Source: CAYMSA01 sp964392965
GTDB taxonomy: Bacteria; Actinomycetota; Coriobacteriia; Anaerosomatales; Anaerosomataceae
Assembly: GCA_964392965.1 (NCBI GenBank)
Contig: CAYMSA010000007.1
Coordinates: forward strand, 1 to 43,079
DNA length: 43,079 nt
Reading direction: 5' to 3'
Positions 1 through 8,759 of the stretch are shown piece after piece (within the stretch, counting starts at the first letter, position 1; every line of letters starts with the position of its first letter). Below the pieces are notes generated by a model. The model was given only the letters and a program-made list of their open reading frames with translations, made no database searches and was not told the DNA's origin. The position numbers were made by a program, and so were the translations under genes.

Positions 1-945
1 GCCGACGGCTCCTTCACGTACACGCCGGATGCGGACTGGAGTGGAACCGACTCGTTCACCTATGCGGCCGATGACGGTGCGGGTGAATCGGTTGCAGCCA
101 CAGTCACCATCACAGTCGCTCCTGTTACGGACACCATCACCATCGGCAACGCCGAAGCTGGAGTGACGTTCGGTCGCTTCTTCACGGGCACGAGCACCGC
201 GTACTCGGGTGGTTCGTACGTCTACGCGTATTCGAAGGCGCCCTTCGTGGGGACGCGCCTGGAGGCGCGCTTCTACGGCGACCAGGTGAAGTGGATAGGC
301 CCCAAGCAGCCGGTCTACGGCAAGGCCAAGGTCTACATCGATGGTGTGTACAAGCAGACGGTCGACTGCTACGCATCCGAGGGCGAGGCGACGACGTCTG
401 CAGTGATCTACGACTCAGACGTTCTCGCGACCGACGGAGCACATACCATCTCGATCGAGATGATAGACGGTAGGAACCCGGCTTCGAGAGACAGCGTCGT
501 GGTCATCGACCACTTCGAGGTCTCCGGTGACGATCCGCGCCCGGCCGCGCTCCGTCTTCCCGATGCGGCCGGCACCTTCCTCGGCAACTGGATGCGTATC
601 GGCGGCAATCAGACCTACACGGACGGCGCCTACGCCTACTCGTACTGGCTCGGGCACCGCTATCGTGTGACGTTCGAGGGCACCAGTATCACCTGGCTCG
701 GCCCCAAGGTGTACAACTACGGCAGGGCCGCGATCTACCTCGACGGCACCTACAAGGGCATCGTCTCGCAGTACGCACCGGCGAGCAGTATCTCGTTCCG
801 GGCCAAGGTCTGGGAGAGCCCGACGCTCACGAGTGGCACCCACACCCTTGAGATTCGCCCGCTTGCCGTGAAGGACGCGGCGTCGTTGGCATCGGTCATC
901 GTCATCGACGGTTTCGATGTGACGCCCGGTCAGGCGCGCAAGTAG
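1..945 (+). CDS. Secreted protein, C-terminal part: Ig/cadherin-like domain plus tandem surface modules (5' truncated)
   Basis: The reading frame is open from base 1 to the TAG at 943-945, so the start lies upstream of the window. The first 40 residues are the end of a bacterial Ig/cadherin-like (Big_9/VCBS-type) domain, with the DGSFTYTP and DSFTY signatures. Two related beta-rich modules of about 125 residues follow. Each carries a core of W-[IL]-G-P-K, then Y-G-[KR]-A, then Y-[IL]-D-G, and each ends in a VVIDHFEV / VIVIDGFDV strand. The same domain order (Ig-like, module A, module B, stop) closes the subtilase at 10235-13768, so the missing N-terminus may also be a secreted enzyme. The modules look like carbohydrate-binding or wall-attachment beta-sandwiches. 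That role is inferred, not recognised. There is no LPXTG motif and no C-terminal membrane helix. Confidence 0.85.
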   Translation, partial: ADGSFTYTPDADWSGTDSFTYAADDGAGESVAATVTITVAPVTDTITIGNAEAGVTFGRFFTGTSTAYSGGSYVYAYSKAPFVGTRLEARFYGDQVKWIGPKQPVYGKAKVYIDGVYKQTVDCYASEGEATTSAVIYDSDVLATDGAHTISIEMIDGRNPASRDSVVVIDHFEVSGDDPRPAALRLPDAAGTFLGNWMRIGGNQTYTDGAYAYSYWLGHRYRVTFEGTSITWLGPKVYNYGRAAIYLDGTYKGIVSQYAPASSISFRAKVWESPTLTSGTHTLEIRPLAVKDAASLASVIVIDGFDVTPGQARK

Positions 946-997
946 GAAGTCACCAGGGCGCAGGCCGCATCACTGCCGGTTCTGCCCACGCAACCAC

Positions 998-1030
998 AGG
1001 CCCCGCCCCTCATGCCGAGGGGTGGGGCCT
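998..1030 (+). terminator. Stem-loop terminator after the first surface-protein gene
   Basis: A 14-bp stem (998-1011 with 1017-1030, one G-U pair) encloses the 5-base loop ATGCC, 53 bases after the stop codon at 945. The stem is very GC-rich, but no T-tract follows. This is common for terminators in high-GC actinobacteria. It separates the surface-protein gene from the acyl-CoA ligase gene. Confidence 0.6.
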
Positions 1031-1136
1031 GCTGGCGTACGCGTGCGTTGCTGACGGCTCCCGGGCGACGCTCACGTATACTGGTGCATACGCACGAACC
1101 CGCCCCACGTCCCCGCCGCACGGAAGGCCCCACGGA

Positions 1137-2771
1137 ATGCCCATCACCGAGCTGCTCTCTCGCAATGCCGCCATCTACGGCGACGAGATCGCCCTCGTCG
1201 AGGTGAGCCCTGAGGTCGAACACAAGCGTGAAGTGACGTGGCGCGAGTACGAGCTCATAGAGGTCAGCCACGTCACACATTCGCGCCGAGAGATCACGTG
1301 GCGTCAGTTCGACGAGGCGGCCAATCGTATCGCCAACCTGTTGCTCTCGCGAGGTATCGGGAAGGGCTCCAAGGTCGCCGTCCTGCTCATGAACTGCCTC
1401 GAATGGCTGCCGGTCTACTTCGGCGTGCTCAAGACCGGCGCGGTGGCCGTGCCGATGAACTACCGCTACACCGCCGAGGAGATCGAGTACTGCCTCAAGC
1501 TGGCCGAGGCCGGCGCGCTCGTCTTCGGCCCCGAGTTCATCGGTCGCGTCGAGGCGATCGAGCACCACATCCCCGACGTGGAGCCGCGCCTGTTCGTGGG
1601 CGCGGACTGCCCGACGTTCGCCGAGAACCTCGTGGAGCTCGCCGCGCTGTTCCCGGTGGACGACCCTGGCATCCCCCTTGCGGACGACGAGGATGCCGCT
1701 GTGTACTTCTCCTCCGGTACCACGGGCTTTCCCAAGGCGATCCTGCACGACCACCGGAGTCTCATGTCGGCGGCTGTGACCGAGCAGAAGCACCACGGGC
1801 AGACGCACGAGGACGTCTTCCTCTGCATCCCCCCGCTCTACCACACCGGTGCCAAGATGCACTGGTTCGGCAGCCTCCTGGCCGGGGGGCGTGCCGTGCT
1901 GCTGCGGGGCGTGCGGCCCGGGTGGATCCTCAAGACCGTCTCCGAGGAGAACGTGACGATCGTCTGGCTGCTCGTTCCGTGGGCCCAGGACATCCTCGAC
2001 GCGATCGACCGGGGCGAGCTGGTCCCCGGCGAGTACGAACTCGCGCAGTGGCGCCTCATGCACATCGGCGCGCAGCCCGTTCCGCCGAGTCTCATCGAGC
2101 GCTGGGAGGCGCACTTCCCGCATCACCAGTACGACACCAACTACGGCCTGAGCGAGTCGATCGGCCCGGGGTGTGTGCACCTCGGTGTGGAGAACATCCA
2201 CAAGGTGGGCGCCATCGGCAAGCCCGGATTCGGATGGGAGGCGCGCATCGTCGACGAGTCGGGCCGGGCGGTCAAGTCCGGTGACGTCGGGGAGCTCGCG
2301 GTGCGAGGCCCGGGTCTCATGAAGGGCTACTACAACGATCCCGAGGCCACGGCGGCCGTCCTGCGTGACGGGTGGCTCCTCACCGGCGACATGGCGCGCG
2401 AGGACGCCGACGGTTTCATCTACCTCGTCGACCGCAAGAAGGACGTCATCATCACGGGCGGCGAGAACATCTACCCCGTGCAGGTAGAGGACTTCCTCCG
2501 CAGGCACGAGGCCATCAAGGACGTCGCGGTGATCGGTCTGCCCGACGAGCGTATGGGCGAGATCGCCGCGGCGGTCATCGAGCTCAAACCGGGTGCGGTG
2601 TGTACCGAGGAGGACATCGGGGCGTTCTGCGCCGAGCTGCCGAGGTACAAGCGCCCGCGGCGAGTCATCTTCGCCGACGTCCCGCGCAATCCGACGGGCA
2701 AGATCGAGAAGCCGAAGTTGCGCGAGCGCTACGGCGCGGGCAGCATCGTGGAAGCACAGACGACGCGATAG
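1137..2771 (+). CDS. AMP-forming acyl-CoA synthetase (ANL superfamily)
   Basis: The 544-residue product is a full-length member of the adenylate-forming family, which activates a carboxylic acid with ATP and transfers it to CoA. The core motifs are intact: the P-loop YFSSGTTGFPKAI (from residue 190), YGLSES (336), TGDMA, DRKKDVIITGGENIYP and the C-terminal NPTGKIEK with catalytic Lys522. The overall pattern resembles medium/long-chain fatty acid ligases, but the substrate cannot be read from the sequence. The N-terminal lobe carries about 20 extra residues that look like an imperfect tandem copy (REVTWRE / REITWRQ). An AAGG about 10 bases upstream supports the ATG at 1137. The ABC transporter genes follow after 84 bases on the same strand, so cotranscription is possible. 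A link to lipid turnover or export is inference. Confidence 0.9.
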   Translation: MPITELLSRNAAIYGDEIALVEVSPEVEHKREVTWREYELIEVSHVTHSRREITWRQFDEAANRIANLLLSRGIGKGSKVAVLLMNCLEWLPVYFGVLKTGAVAVPMNYRYTAEEIEYCLKLAEAGALVFGPEFIGRVEAIEHHIPDVEPRLFVGADCPTFAENLVELAALFPVDDPGIPLADDEDAAVYFSSGTTGFPKAILHDHRSLMSAAVTEQKHHGQTHEDVFLCIPPLYHTGAKMHWFGSLLAGGRAVLLRGVRPGWILKTVSEENVTIVWLLVPWAQDILDAIDRGELVPGEYELAQWRLMHIGAQPVPPSLIERWEAHFPHHQYDTNYGLSESIGPGCVHLGVENIHKVGAIGKPGFGWEARIVDESGRAVKSGDVGELAVRGPGLMKGYYNDPEATAAVLRDGWLLTGDMAREDADGFIYLVDRKKDVIITGGENIYPVQVEDFLRRHEAIKDVAVIGLPDERMGEIAAAVIELKPGAVCTEEDIGAFCAELPRYKRPRRVIFADVPRNPTGKIEKPKLRERYGAGSIVEAQTTR

Positions 2772-2855
2772 GGGCGCCGCGTGAGGCGGCCCCGGGAAAG
2801 GCCGGTTGCGGCGCTTGCGCCAGCCGGAGCTGCCGACAGGCAGCGGGGATGCATC

Positions 2856-3557
2856 ATGGCATTCGTGGACTTCGTCGATGTACGCAAGGTCTACCACATG
2901 GGCGAGGTGGAGATTCCTGCGGTCGATGGCGTGACGTTCTCGGTCGAGGAGGGGGAGCTCGGGGTCATCGTGGGCCCGAGCGGTGCCGGCAAGACGACGG
3001 TGCTCAACATGCTCGGCGGCATGGACACATGCACGTCGGGCGTCATCCGGCTCGGTGATGACCTCGTGAGCTCGTTCTCGCCGCGCCGTCTGACCGAGTA
3101 CCGCCGGTACGATGTGGGATTCGTCTTCCAGTTCTACAACCTGGTTCCCAACCTCACGGCTCTGGAGAACGTCGAGCTCGCGGCACAGATCTGCCGAGAC
3201 CCGCTTCCGGCCGATGAAGTCCTGCGCGAAGTGGGACTGGGTCACCGCATGGACAACTTTCCCGCGCAGCTCTCGGGTGGCGAGCAGCAGCGTGTGGCCA
3301 TCGCCCGCGCGCTCGCCAAGAACCCCCGACTGCTGCTCTGTGACGAGCCAACCGGCGCGCTCGACTCGGCGACGGGCACGTCCATCCTCTCGCTGCTCCA
3401 GGAGACGGCACGGGAGCGCGGGCGCACGGTCATCATCATCACGCACAACCATCCGGTCACCGCCATCGCCGATCGTGTCATCCAGATCAACAACGGCCGT
3501 GTGGTGAGCATGCACATGAACGCCGAGCCCGCTCCTGCCGAGAGCATCCAGTGGTAG
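2856..3557 (+). CDS. ABC transporter ATP-binding protein, LolD/MacB type
   Basis: The 233-residue cytoplasmic ATPase drives the FtsX-type permease encoded 13 bases downstream. All motifs are present in order: Walker A GPSGAGKTT (about residues 40-48), a Q-loop in FQFYN, signature LSGGEQQR, Walker B LLLCDEPTGALD and the H-loop ITHN. The length is typical of the MacB/LolD/FtsE-like group, which pairs with permeases that work mechanically on extracytoplasmic substrates and does not use a classic channel. The frame opens at 2781, but the ATG at 2856 is preferred: it has a GGGG run 7 bases upstream, and the protein then begins with the usual strand-rich MAFVDFVDVRKVY. The substrate is unknown. Candidates are lipoproteins, lipids, peptides or control of a cell-wall hydrolase. 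Confidence 0.93.
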   Translation: MAFVDFVDVRKVYHMGEVEIPAVDGVTFSVEEGELGVIVGPSGAGKTTVLNMLGGMDTCTSGVIRLGDDLVSSFSPRRLTEYRRYDVGFVFQFYNLVPNLTALENVELAAQICRDPLPADEVLREVGLGHRMDNFPAQLSGGEQQRVAIARALAKNPRLLLCDEPTGALDSATGTSILSLLQETARERGRTVIIITHNHPVTAIADRVIQINNGRVVSMHMNAEPAPAESIQW

Positions 3558-3570
3558 CGAGGGACGCCTG

Positions 3571-6500
3571 ATGCGTCGCGCGTTCGACAGAGAGATCATC
3601 CGGGCGATCACGCGTTCGCTCGGCCGGTTCATCGCGATCCTCGCGATCGTGGGGCTCGGCGCGGGCTTCTACGCGGGCCTGCGCATGTGTTCTCCGGACA
3701 TGCGTCTCACGTTGGACCGCTACTTCGATGAGACGGCGTTCATGGACGTCCACATCGTCTCGACGCTCGGCTTCTCGGACGCCGATGTCGAGGCCGTGAG
3801 GGGCGTGCCGGGGGTTTCGGGGGTCATGGGCACGCGCATCGCCGATGCGACGGCCACGATCGGCGATCGCCGCACGACGGTCCGCATCCACGGGCTCGAT
3901 GTGGAGGCTGCCGCTGCGAGCGATACGTCGGACGGGGCGCGGGCCCTCTCGGAAGACACGGACTACCTCAATCGGCCGATCCTCGTCGAAGGACGCTGGC
4001 CGCGCGCCTCGGGCGAGTGCGTGATCGACCGCAACAAGGTCTATGCGGACTCGGCGCGTGTGGGCGACACGGTCACGCTGACCGAGGGCGTGCGCGACCT
4101 CGGCGAGACGTTCGCGCGTACGGACTTCACCGTGGTTGGGATGGTCGACTCGTCCTACTACCTGGCCTTCTCGCGCGGCACCACGCCGCTGGAGAGCGGC
4201 TTCATCGACCGCGTGCTGTGGATCCCGGAGACGGATTTCGCCGAGGCAGGCGTGTATACCGACCTCTTCGTGACCGTCGAGGGCGCCGCCGCAACCGCCG
4301 GTTTCACGGCGGACTACGACGACGCGGTGGACCCGGTGGAGTCGAGACTCGCATCGCTCGCGACGACACGCGAGGGTGTCCGCCTCGCGGAAGTCAAGGC
4401 GGAGGCGCAAGAGGCGCTCGCCGAGAAGCGCGAGGAGTACGAGCGCGCCGAGGCGGAGGTGGAGGCCGAGCTCGCGGACGCAGCCGGGCAGCTCGACGAG
4501 GCCACCCGGCGGATCGACTCGACCGCGGCCCGTCTGGCGGACGCTCGCCGCGCGTACGAGCGCGGTCTGGCCGACCTCGCGCGGGAACGCGAAGCGTTCG
4601 AGCAGCACACGGCCGAGGCCCAGGCAGCGATCGATGACGGCCGCGTGCAGCTCGCCGCACAGGAGACGCAGCTCGAGGAGCTCGCCGGTGCCCTCTCGGC
4701 GCTCGAGCNNNNNNNNNNNNNNNNNNNNNNNNNNNNNNNNNNNNNNNNNNNNNNNNNNNNNNNNNNNNNNNNNNNNNNNNNNNNNNNNNNNNNNNNNNNN
4801 NNNNNNNNGCCGCACAGGAGACGCAGCTCGAGGAGCTCGCCGGTGCCCTCTCGGCGCTCGAGCTGCAGATGGCGGAGCTCGAAGGGCAGGTCAGCGCGCT
4901 CGAAGCCGCCTATGAGGCGGCGCTCGCGGCCGAAACGGCCGGAGAGGTCGTGACGCCGTCCTCGGCGGAGATCGCCGCACAGCTCACGGGCGTGCGTCAG
5001 CTGCTCGCCGAGGCACAGGCCGCCTACGACCTGCAATCGGGCAAGTACGACGAGGGCGTGGCCGCGGTCGCAGCCGCGCATGAGGCGTTCGCGGAGAACG
5101 AGGCCGAGCTCGATGCGGGTCGTCAGCAGGCTGCGGCGCAGTTCGCGTCGGCGGAGCGTGAGCTTGCGACGGCGAAACGCGAGATAGCGAGTGGTGAGAG
5201 TCAGCTCGCCGAGGCCCGCTCGGAACTCGAAGCGGCGCGCGAGGAGTACGTCGGCCGTGAGGCCGACGTCCGCGCGGAGCTCGCGGACGCACGCTCGGAA
5301 CTCGACGCAGCGCAGCGCGAGATCGAGGGCATCGAGCAGCCCACCTGGTACGTACTCGGCCGGGATACGAACCTCGGACATGCGAGCTTCACCGCCGACG
5401 CCGACCGTATCGACGCGATCTCGCTCGTCTTCCCGCTCATCTTCTTCCTGGTGGCGGCACTCGTCGCACTCACGACCATGACCCGTATGGTGGACGAGGA
5501 GCGCACGCTCATCGGCACGCACAAGGCGCTCGGGTACGGCCCGGCGCGCATCGCCTCCAAGTACCTCGCGTATGCCGGCATCGCGAGCGTGACCGGTGCT
5601 GTCATCGGCATCATCGTCGGCTCCCAGACGCTGCCGGTGACGATCTGGAACGCCTACACGACGATGTACACGGCGCCGCCGCTGCTCACGCCGATTCACG
5701 TGTCGATCGCGCTGAGCGCAGGCGTGGGTGCGGTGGGGGTGACGCTTCTCGCCACGCTCGCCGCGGTCACCTCGACGCTGCGGGAGAGCCCGGCCGCCCT
5801 CATGCTCCCCAAGGCACCCAGGCCCGGCAGGCGTATCCTGCTCGAGCGCGTGAAGCCGCTGTGGTCGCGCCTCTCCTTCTCGCAGAAGGTGACCGCGCGC
5901 AACCTCTTCCGCTACAAGAAGCGGCTGTTCATGACGGTCATCGGCATTGCCGGATGCACCGCGCTGCTGCTCACGGGCTTCGGCCTGAAGGACTCTATCA
6001 GCGACATTCTCGACAAGCAGTACGGTGACCTCTATCGCTACAACATCACGGTCGGCCTCGACCCGGATGACATCGCCGAGCGCGGCGGGGCAGAGGGAGG
6101 GGCGCTCTCCTTCTTCCAGGACGACCCCCGTGTCGAGAGCTACCTCCCGATGCGCGTCGAGAGCGTGCGGATCACGAACGAGGCCGGCCTGGACGCCTCG
6201 GGCGGTGTCCGCGAGGCGGACTCCTACACCACGCGGCTGACCGTTCCGGGCGATCCGGCGGACGTGGGCGAGCTCATCATCCTGCGCGACCGCCTCTCGG
6301 GTGCGCCCGTTCCCCTCGGCGAGGCCGGCGTCATCCTGAGCGAGAAGGTCGCACGCGAGCTCGGTCTCTCGGCCGGTGACACCGTCTACGCCGGACTGCT
6401 CGATGCTGCGGGTGGCAGCGCCACCGAGGCTGCGGTGCCGTTCACCGTCACGGGCGTGGCCGAGCACTACGTGAACCACCACCTGTACATCACGCCGGGA

Positions 6501-7079
6501 CTCTACGAGCGCACATTCGGCGAGGCGCCCGTCTACAACCAGGTGGTGGCCACCGTGTCAGTCGCAGACGAGGCGGCCGAGGAGGCGCTCTCGCGCGAGC
6601 TCCTCGGGCGAGACGGCATCACCATCGTGCAGTACACCGATGACATCACCTCGTCGTTCGACGACATGCTCCACAGCCTCAACGCGGTCGTCCTCGTGCT
6701 CATCGTGGCTGCGGGGGCGCTCGCCTTCGTCGTCCTGTACAACCTCACGAACATCAACGTGACGGAGCGCACGCGGGAGATCGCCACGATCAAGGTACTC
6801 GGCTTCTACGACCATGAGGTGGACGCGTACATCTACCGCGAGACGGCTGCGCTCACCGCGCTCGGCTGTGCGCTCGGCCTCCTGCTCGGCATCGGACTCG
6901 AGGCGTTCGTCATCAAGACGGTTGAGATCGACGTCGTCATGTTCGGTCGCGAGATCCATCCGCCGAGCTTCGTCTGGTCGGTCGCGCTCACGGCGGTCTT
7001 CGCGATCATCGTGAATCTCGCGATGCGCCGTCGGCTCCGCGGCATCGATATGGTGGAATCGCTGAAGTCGGTGGAGTGA
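3571..7079 (+). CDS. FtsX-family ABC permease with long coiled-coil domain (split by an artefactual gap)
   Basis: The frame starts at ATG 3571, runs into 100 N, and appears to resume in another frame, ending at TGA 7079. Removing the N run and one copy of the flanking 55-bp repeat (155 bases) restores one frame of 1,117 residues, so this is one intact gene. The predicted order is: a TM helix near residues 16-36; a MacB-like periplasmic domain; a coiled coil of roughly residues 265-555 rich in A, E, L and R; a first FtsX membrane domain from about 569; a second extracytoplasmic domain; and a second FtsX domain at about 985-1100 containing NVTERTREIATIKVLG. Its ATPase partner lies immediately upstream. 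The coiled coil should project outside the membrane, as in permeases that act on envelope partners. The substrate is unknown. Confidence 0.88.
4654..4708 (+). repeat. 55-bp exact repeat, left copy, abutting the N gap
   Basis: The 55 bases up to the first N are identical to the 55 bases directly after the last N (4809-4863). Exact identity up to both gap edges is the signature of two contigs that overlap by a k-mer but were scaffolded without merging. Confidence 0.95.
4709..4808. other. Assembly gap of exactly 100 N
   Basis: A round 100-base run of N inside the coiled-coil part of the permease gene. The flanking 55-bp overlap and the restored frame after collapse indicate that no sequence is missing and that the true gap length is -55. 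Confidence 0.97.
4809..4863 (+). repeat. 55-bp exact repeat, right copy, abutting the N gap
   Basis: Identical to 4654-4708. Collapsing the two copies joins ...SALE to LQMAELEG in frame. Confidence 0.95.
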
Positions 7080-7090
7080 AAGGGGCGGAC

Positions 7091-7849
7091 ATGGCCGACA
7101 GCACCGGGTGCGGAGAGGGGACGAGCGGCCTGGAGGACAGGCACGCTCTCGAGTCAGCACTGATCGACGCCGTCCGGCGCACGGCACTCCACTACGGACT
7201 GTGGTTCAAGGAGGCGGAGTACCAGGTGGGTCTCGACGCTGCAATCGAACTCGAGCGCCAAACTTGGGAGACGCTCTTCCCGATCGCGATGCAGCGCCTC
7301 GCGCGGGTGCTCGGCGTGGAGCTCGACTCGCGCGGACTCCCCGTGAACCTCGCCGCACTGTCCGAGCAGGACCTGCGCGAGATCGCGAAGGCGCTGTCGG
7401 TCAACTGGCTGGCCATGGACGGTGTGTGGTTCCAGAGTGTGGAGGAGCACTTCGGCATGCACACGGCGAAGCGTGCGAACGACACGTGCTGGAGTCGCTT
7501 CTCGCCGATCGAGGCGAGCCACATCAAGGAGGCCCTCGGTCTGCCCGACAGCGGGGGGCTCGATGCGCTCGAGGTGGCGCTCGCGCATCGTCTCGTGTCA
7601 CGCATCAACGAAGCCTCGGTGGAGCGGCCCGACGACCGTACGCTCGTGTACCGCCTGCACCGGTGTCGCGTTCAGGATGCGCGGAAGCGCAAGGGGATGG
7701 ATGACTACCCGTGCAAGTCAGGCGGCATCACCGAGTACACGACGTTCGCCCGCACGATAGACCCGCATATCACGACCGAGTGCATCGCGTGTCCGCCGGA
7801 CGAGCACCCGGCGGACTGGTACTGCGCGTGGCGGTTCACCCGCTCCTAG
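7091..7849 (+). CDS. DUF6125-type cytosolic protein with conserved cysteines
   Basis: This 252-residue soluble protein has no signal peptide or membrane helix. Its sequence, with HYGLWF, VNWLAMDGVWFQ, NDTCWSRF, CRVQDARKRKGMDDYPCKSGG and CIACPPDEHPADWYCAW, matches what I recall of the DUF6125 family of uncharacterised bacterial proteins. Six cysteines, five of them in the last 60 residues, could bind a metal or an Fe-S centre, but the family's function is not known to me. A GTG at 7076 overlaps the permease stop. The ATG at 7091 is preferred because AAAGGGG sits 6 bases before it. The 11-base spacing makes it the last gene of the ABC transporter unit. It is convergent with the phosphodiesterase gene. 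Confidence 0.8.
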   Translation: MADSTGCGEGTSGLEDRHALESALIDAVRRTALHYGLWFKEAEYQVGLDAAIELERQTWETLFPIAMQRLARVLGVELDSRGLPVNLAALSEQDLREIAKALSVNWLAMDGVWFQSVEEHFGMHTAKRANDTCWSRFSPIEASHIKEALGLPDSGGLDALEVALAHRLVSRINEASVERPDDRTLVYRLHRCRVQDARKRKGMDDYPCKSGGITEYTTFARTIDPHITTECIACPPDEHPADWYCAWRFTRS

Positions 7850-7884
7850 CAGACTGCTCGCTACCTGGCGTGTTCCGCAATGGG

Positions 7885-8715
7885 CTACTCCGGCTGGTCG
7901 AGCGCTCCCGGGTTGCAGATGACCCCGTCGCAGAGTGACTCGGCGGCTACGCGCTGGGTCATGTCCTCGATCGTCCAGCCGAGGAGCGGTCGGCCCAGCC
8001 ACCGCTGGATGGTGGTCCCGCGGGACGGCAGCTCGGCGACCTCGTAGGCGATGAAGTCCGGCTTGCTCATCCAGTTCATGAGCATGCTGCGCAGCAGGAA
8101 GGCCTGGTAGAAGGGGAGGTTCTCGCCCTCGAAGCCACCGGCGAGCTGCCCTCGCGGGATGTCCGGCGCCCGCTTCGCGATACGCGCGACCGAGAACGGG
8201 TTGAACGACATGACGGCAACCTCGCCCTCGTACGTCATGAGCTGCGCGGCCACCGTATCCTCGAGCGCTCCCACCTCGCCGACGTTCTTGATCTCCACGA
8301 TGACCGGCACTCTGCCGTGAATGACGGACAGCGCCTCGGCGAGCGTGGGGATGGCCTCCGTGCCACCGAGGAGCCGGAGCTCCCGGAGTTCGCCGAGTGT
8401 GATCTCGGCGACGGCACCGGCGTGACCGGTCATGCGTTCGGTGTCGGCATCGTGGAAGACGACGACCTCGCCGTCAGCGGTGAGTTGGACGTCGAGCTCG
8501 ACGGTGTTCCCGCTTCGTGCCGCCGCATCGAAGGCCGCCAGCGAGTTCTCGGGGCGCTCTGCGCCAGTCGCCCACTGTCCGCGGTGAGCGATCGGTTGCC
8601 CGGTGAGCCATGAGGGAGCTTCGCGCGTCGGCGAGGCGCCGGTGGCGAACCAGTAGGCGAGGGCGAACACGAGAACGACAGCGACGGCGCCGGTGATGCG
8701 CTTCTTGCGACGCAT
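7885..8715 (-). CDS. Glycerophosphodiester phosphodiesterase, membrane-anchored
   Basis: The 276-residue enzyme is predicted to hydrolyse glycerophosphodiesters to glycerol 3-phosphate and an alcohol. The GDPD TIM-barrel motifs are clear: AHRG (about residue 43), PENSLAAF, VELDVQLTADGEVVVFHD with the metal-binding Glu and Asp, VIVEIKN and the C-terminal GWTIED. An N-terminal hydrophobic stretch (residues 8-25) after MRRKK is a signal anchor, so the catalytic domain should face outside. A strong AAGGGAG site precedes the ATG. It lies 44 bases downstream of the AI-2E-family transporter gene on the same strand, probably cotranscribed. Possible substrates are deacylated phospholipids or teichoic-acid-like polymers. 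Confidence 0.9.
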   Translation of the reverse strand: MRRKKRITGAVAVVLVFALAYWFATGASPTREAPSWLTGQPIAHRGQWATGAERPENSLAAFDAAARSGNTVELDVQLTADGEVVVFHDADTERMTGHAGAVAEITLGELRELRLLGGTEAIPTLAEALSVIHGRVPVIVEIKNVGEVGALEDTVAAQLMTYEGEVAVMSFNPFSVARIAKRAPDIPRGQLAGGFEGENLPFYQAFLLRSMLMNWMSKPDFIAYEVAELPSRGTTIQRWLGRPLLGWTIEDMTQRVAAESLCDGVICNPGALDQPE

Positions 8716-8759
8716 GATGCTCCCTTCGTCGCGCCGACCGCGCTCGGCGCGGACGGCGG

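Noticed and set aside
1048..1082. Promoter TTGCTG...TATACT before the acyl-CoA ligase gene
   Set aside because: TATACT is a good -10, but the spacer to TTGCTG is 23 bases, too long for a normal sigma-70 promoter.
930..3632. 900-residue open frame on the minus strand opposite the acyl-CoA ligase and ABC ATPase genes
   Set aside because: Its composition is rich in His, Asp and Arg with no domain, as expected for the antisense of high-GC genes. The plus-strand genes have complete family motifs.
4314..6482. Long minus-strand frame opposite the permease gene
   Set aside because: Low-complexity antisense shadow of the coiled coil, and it runs through the N gap.
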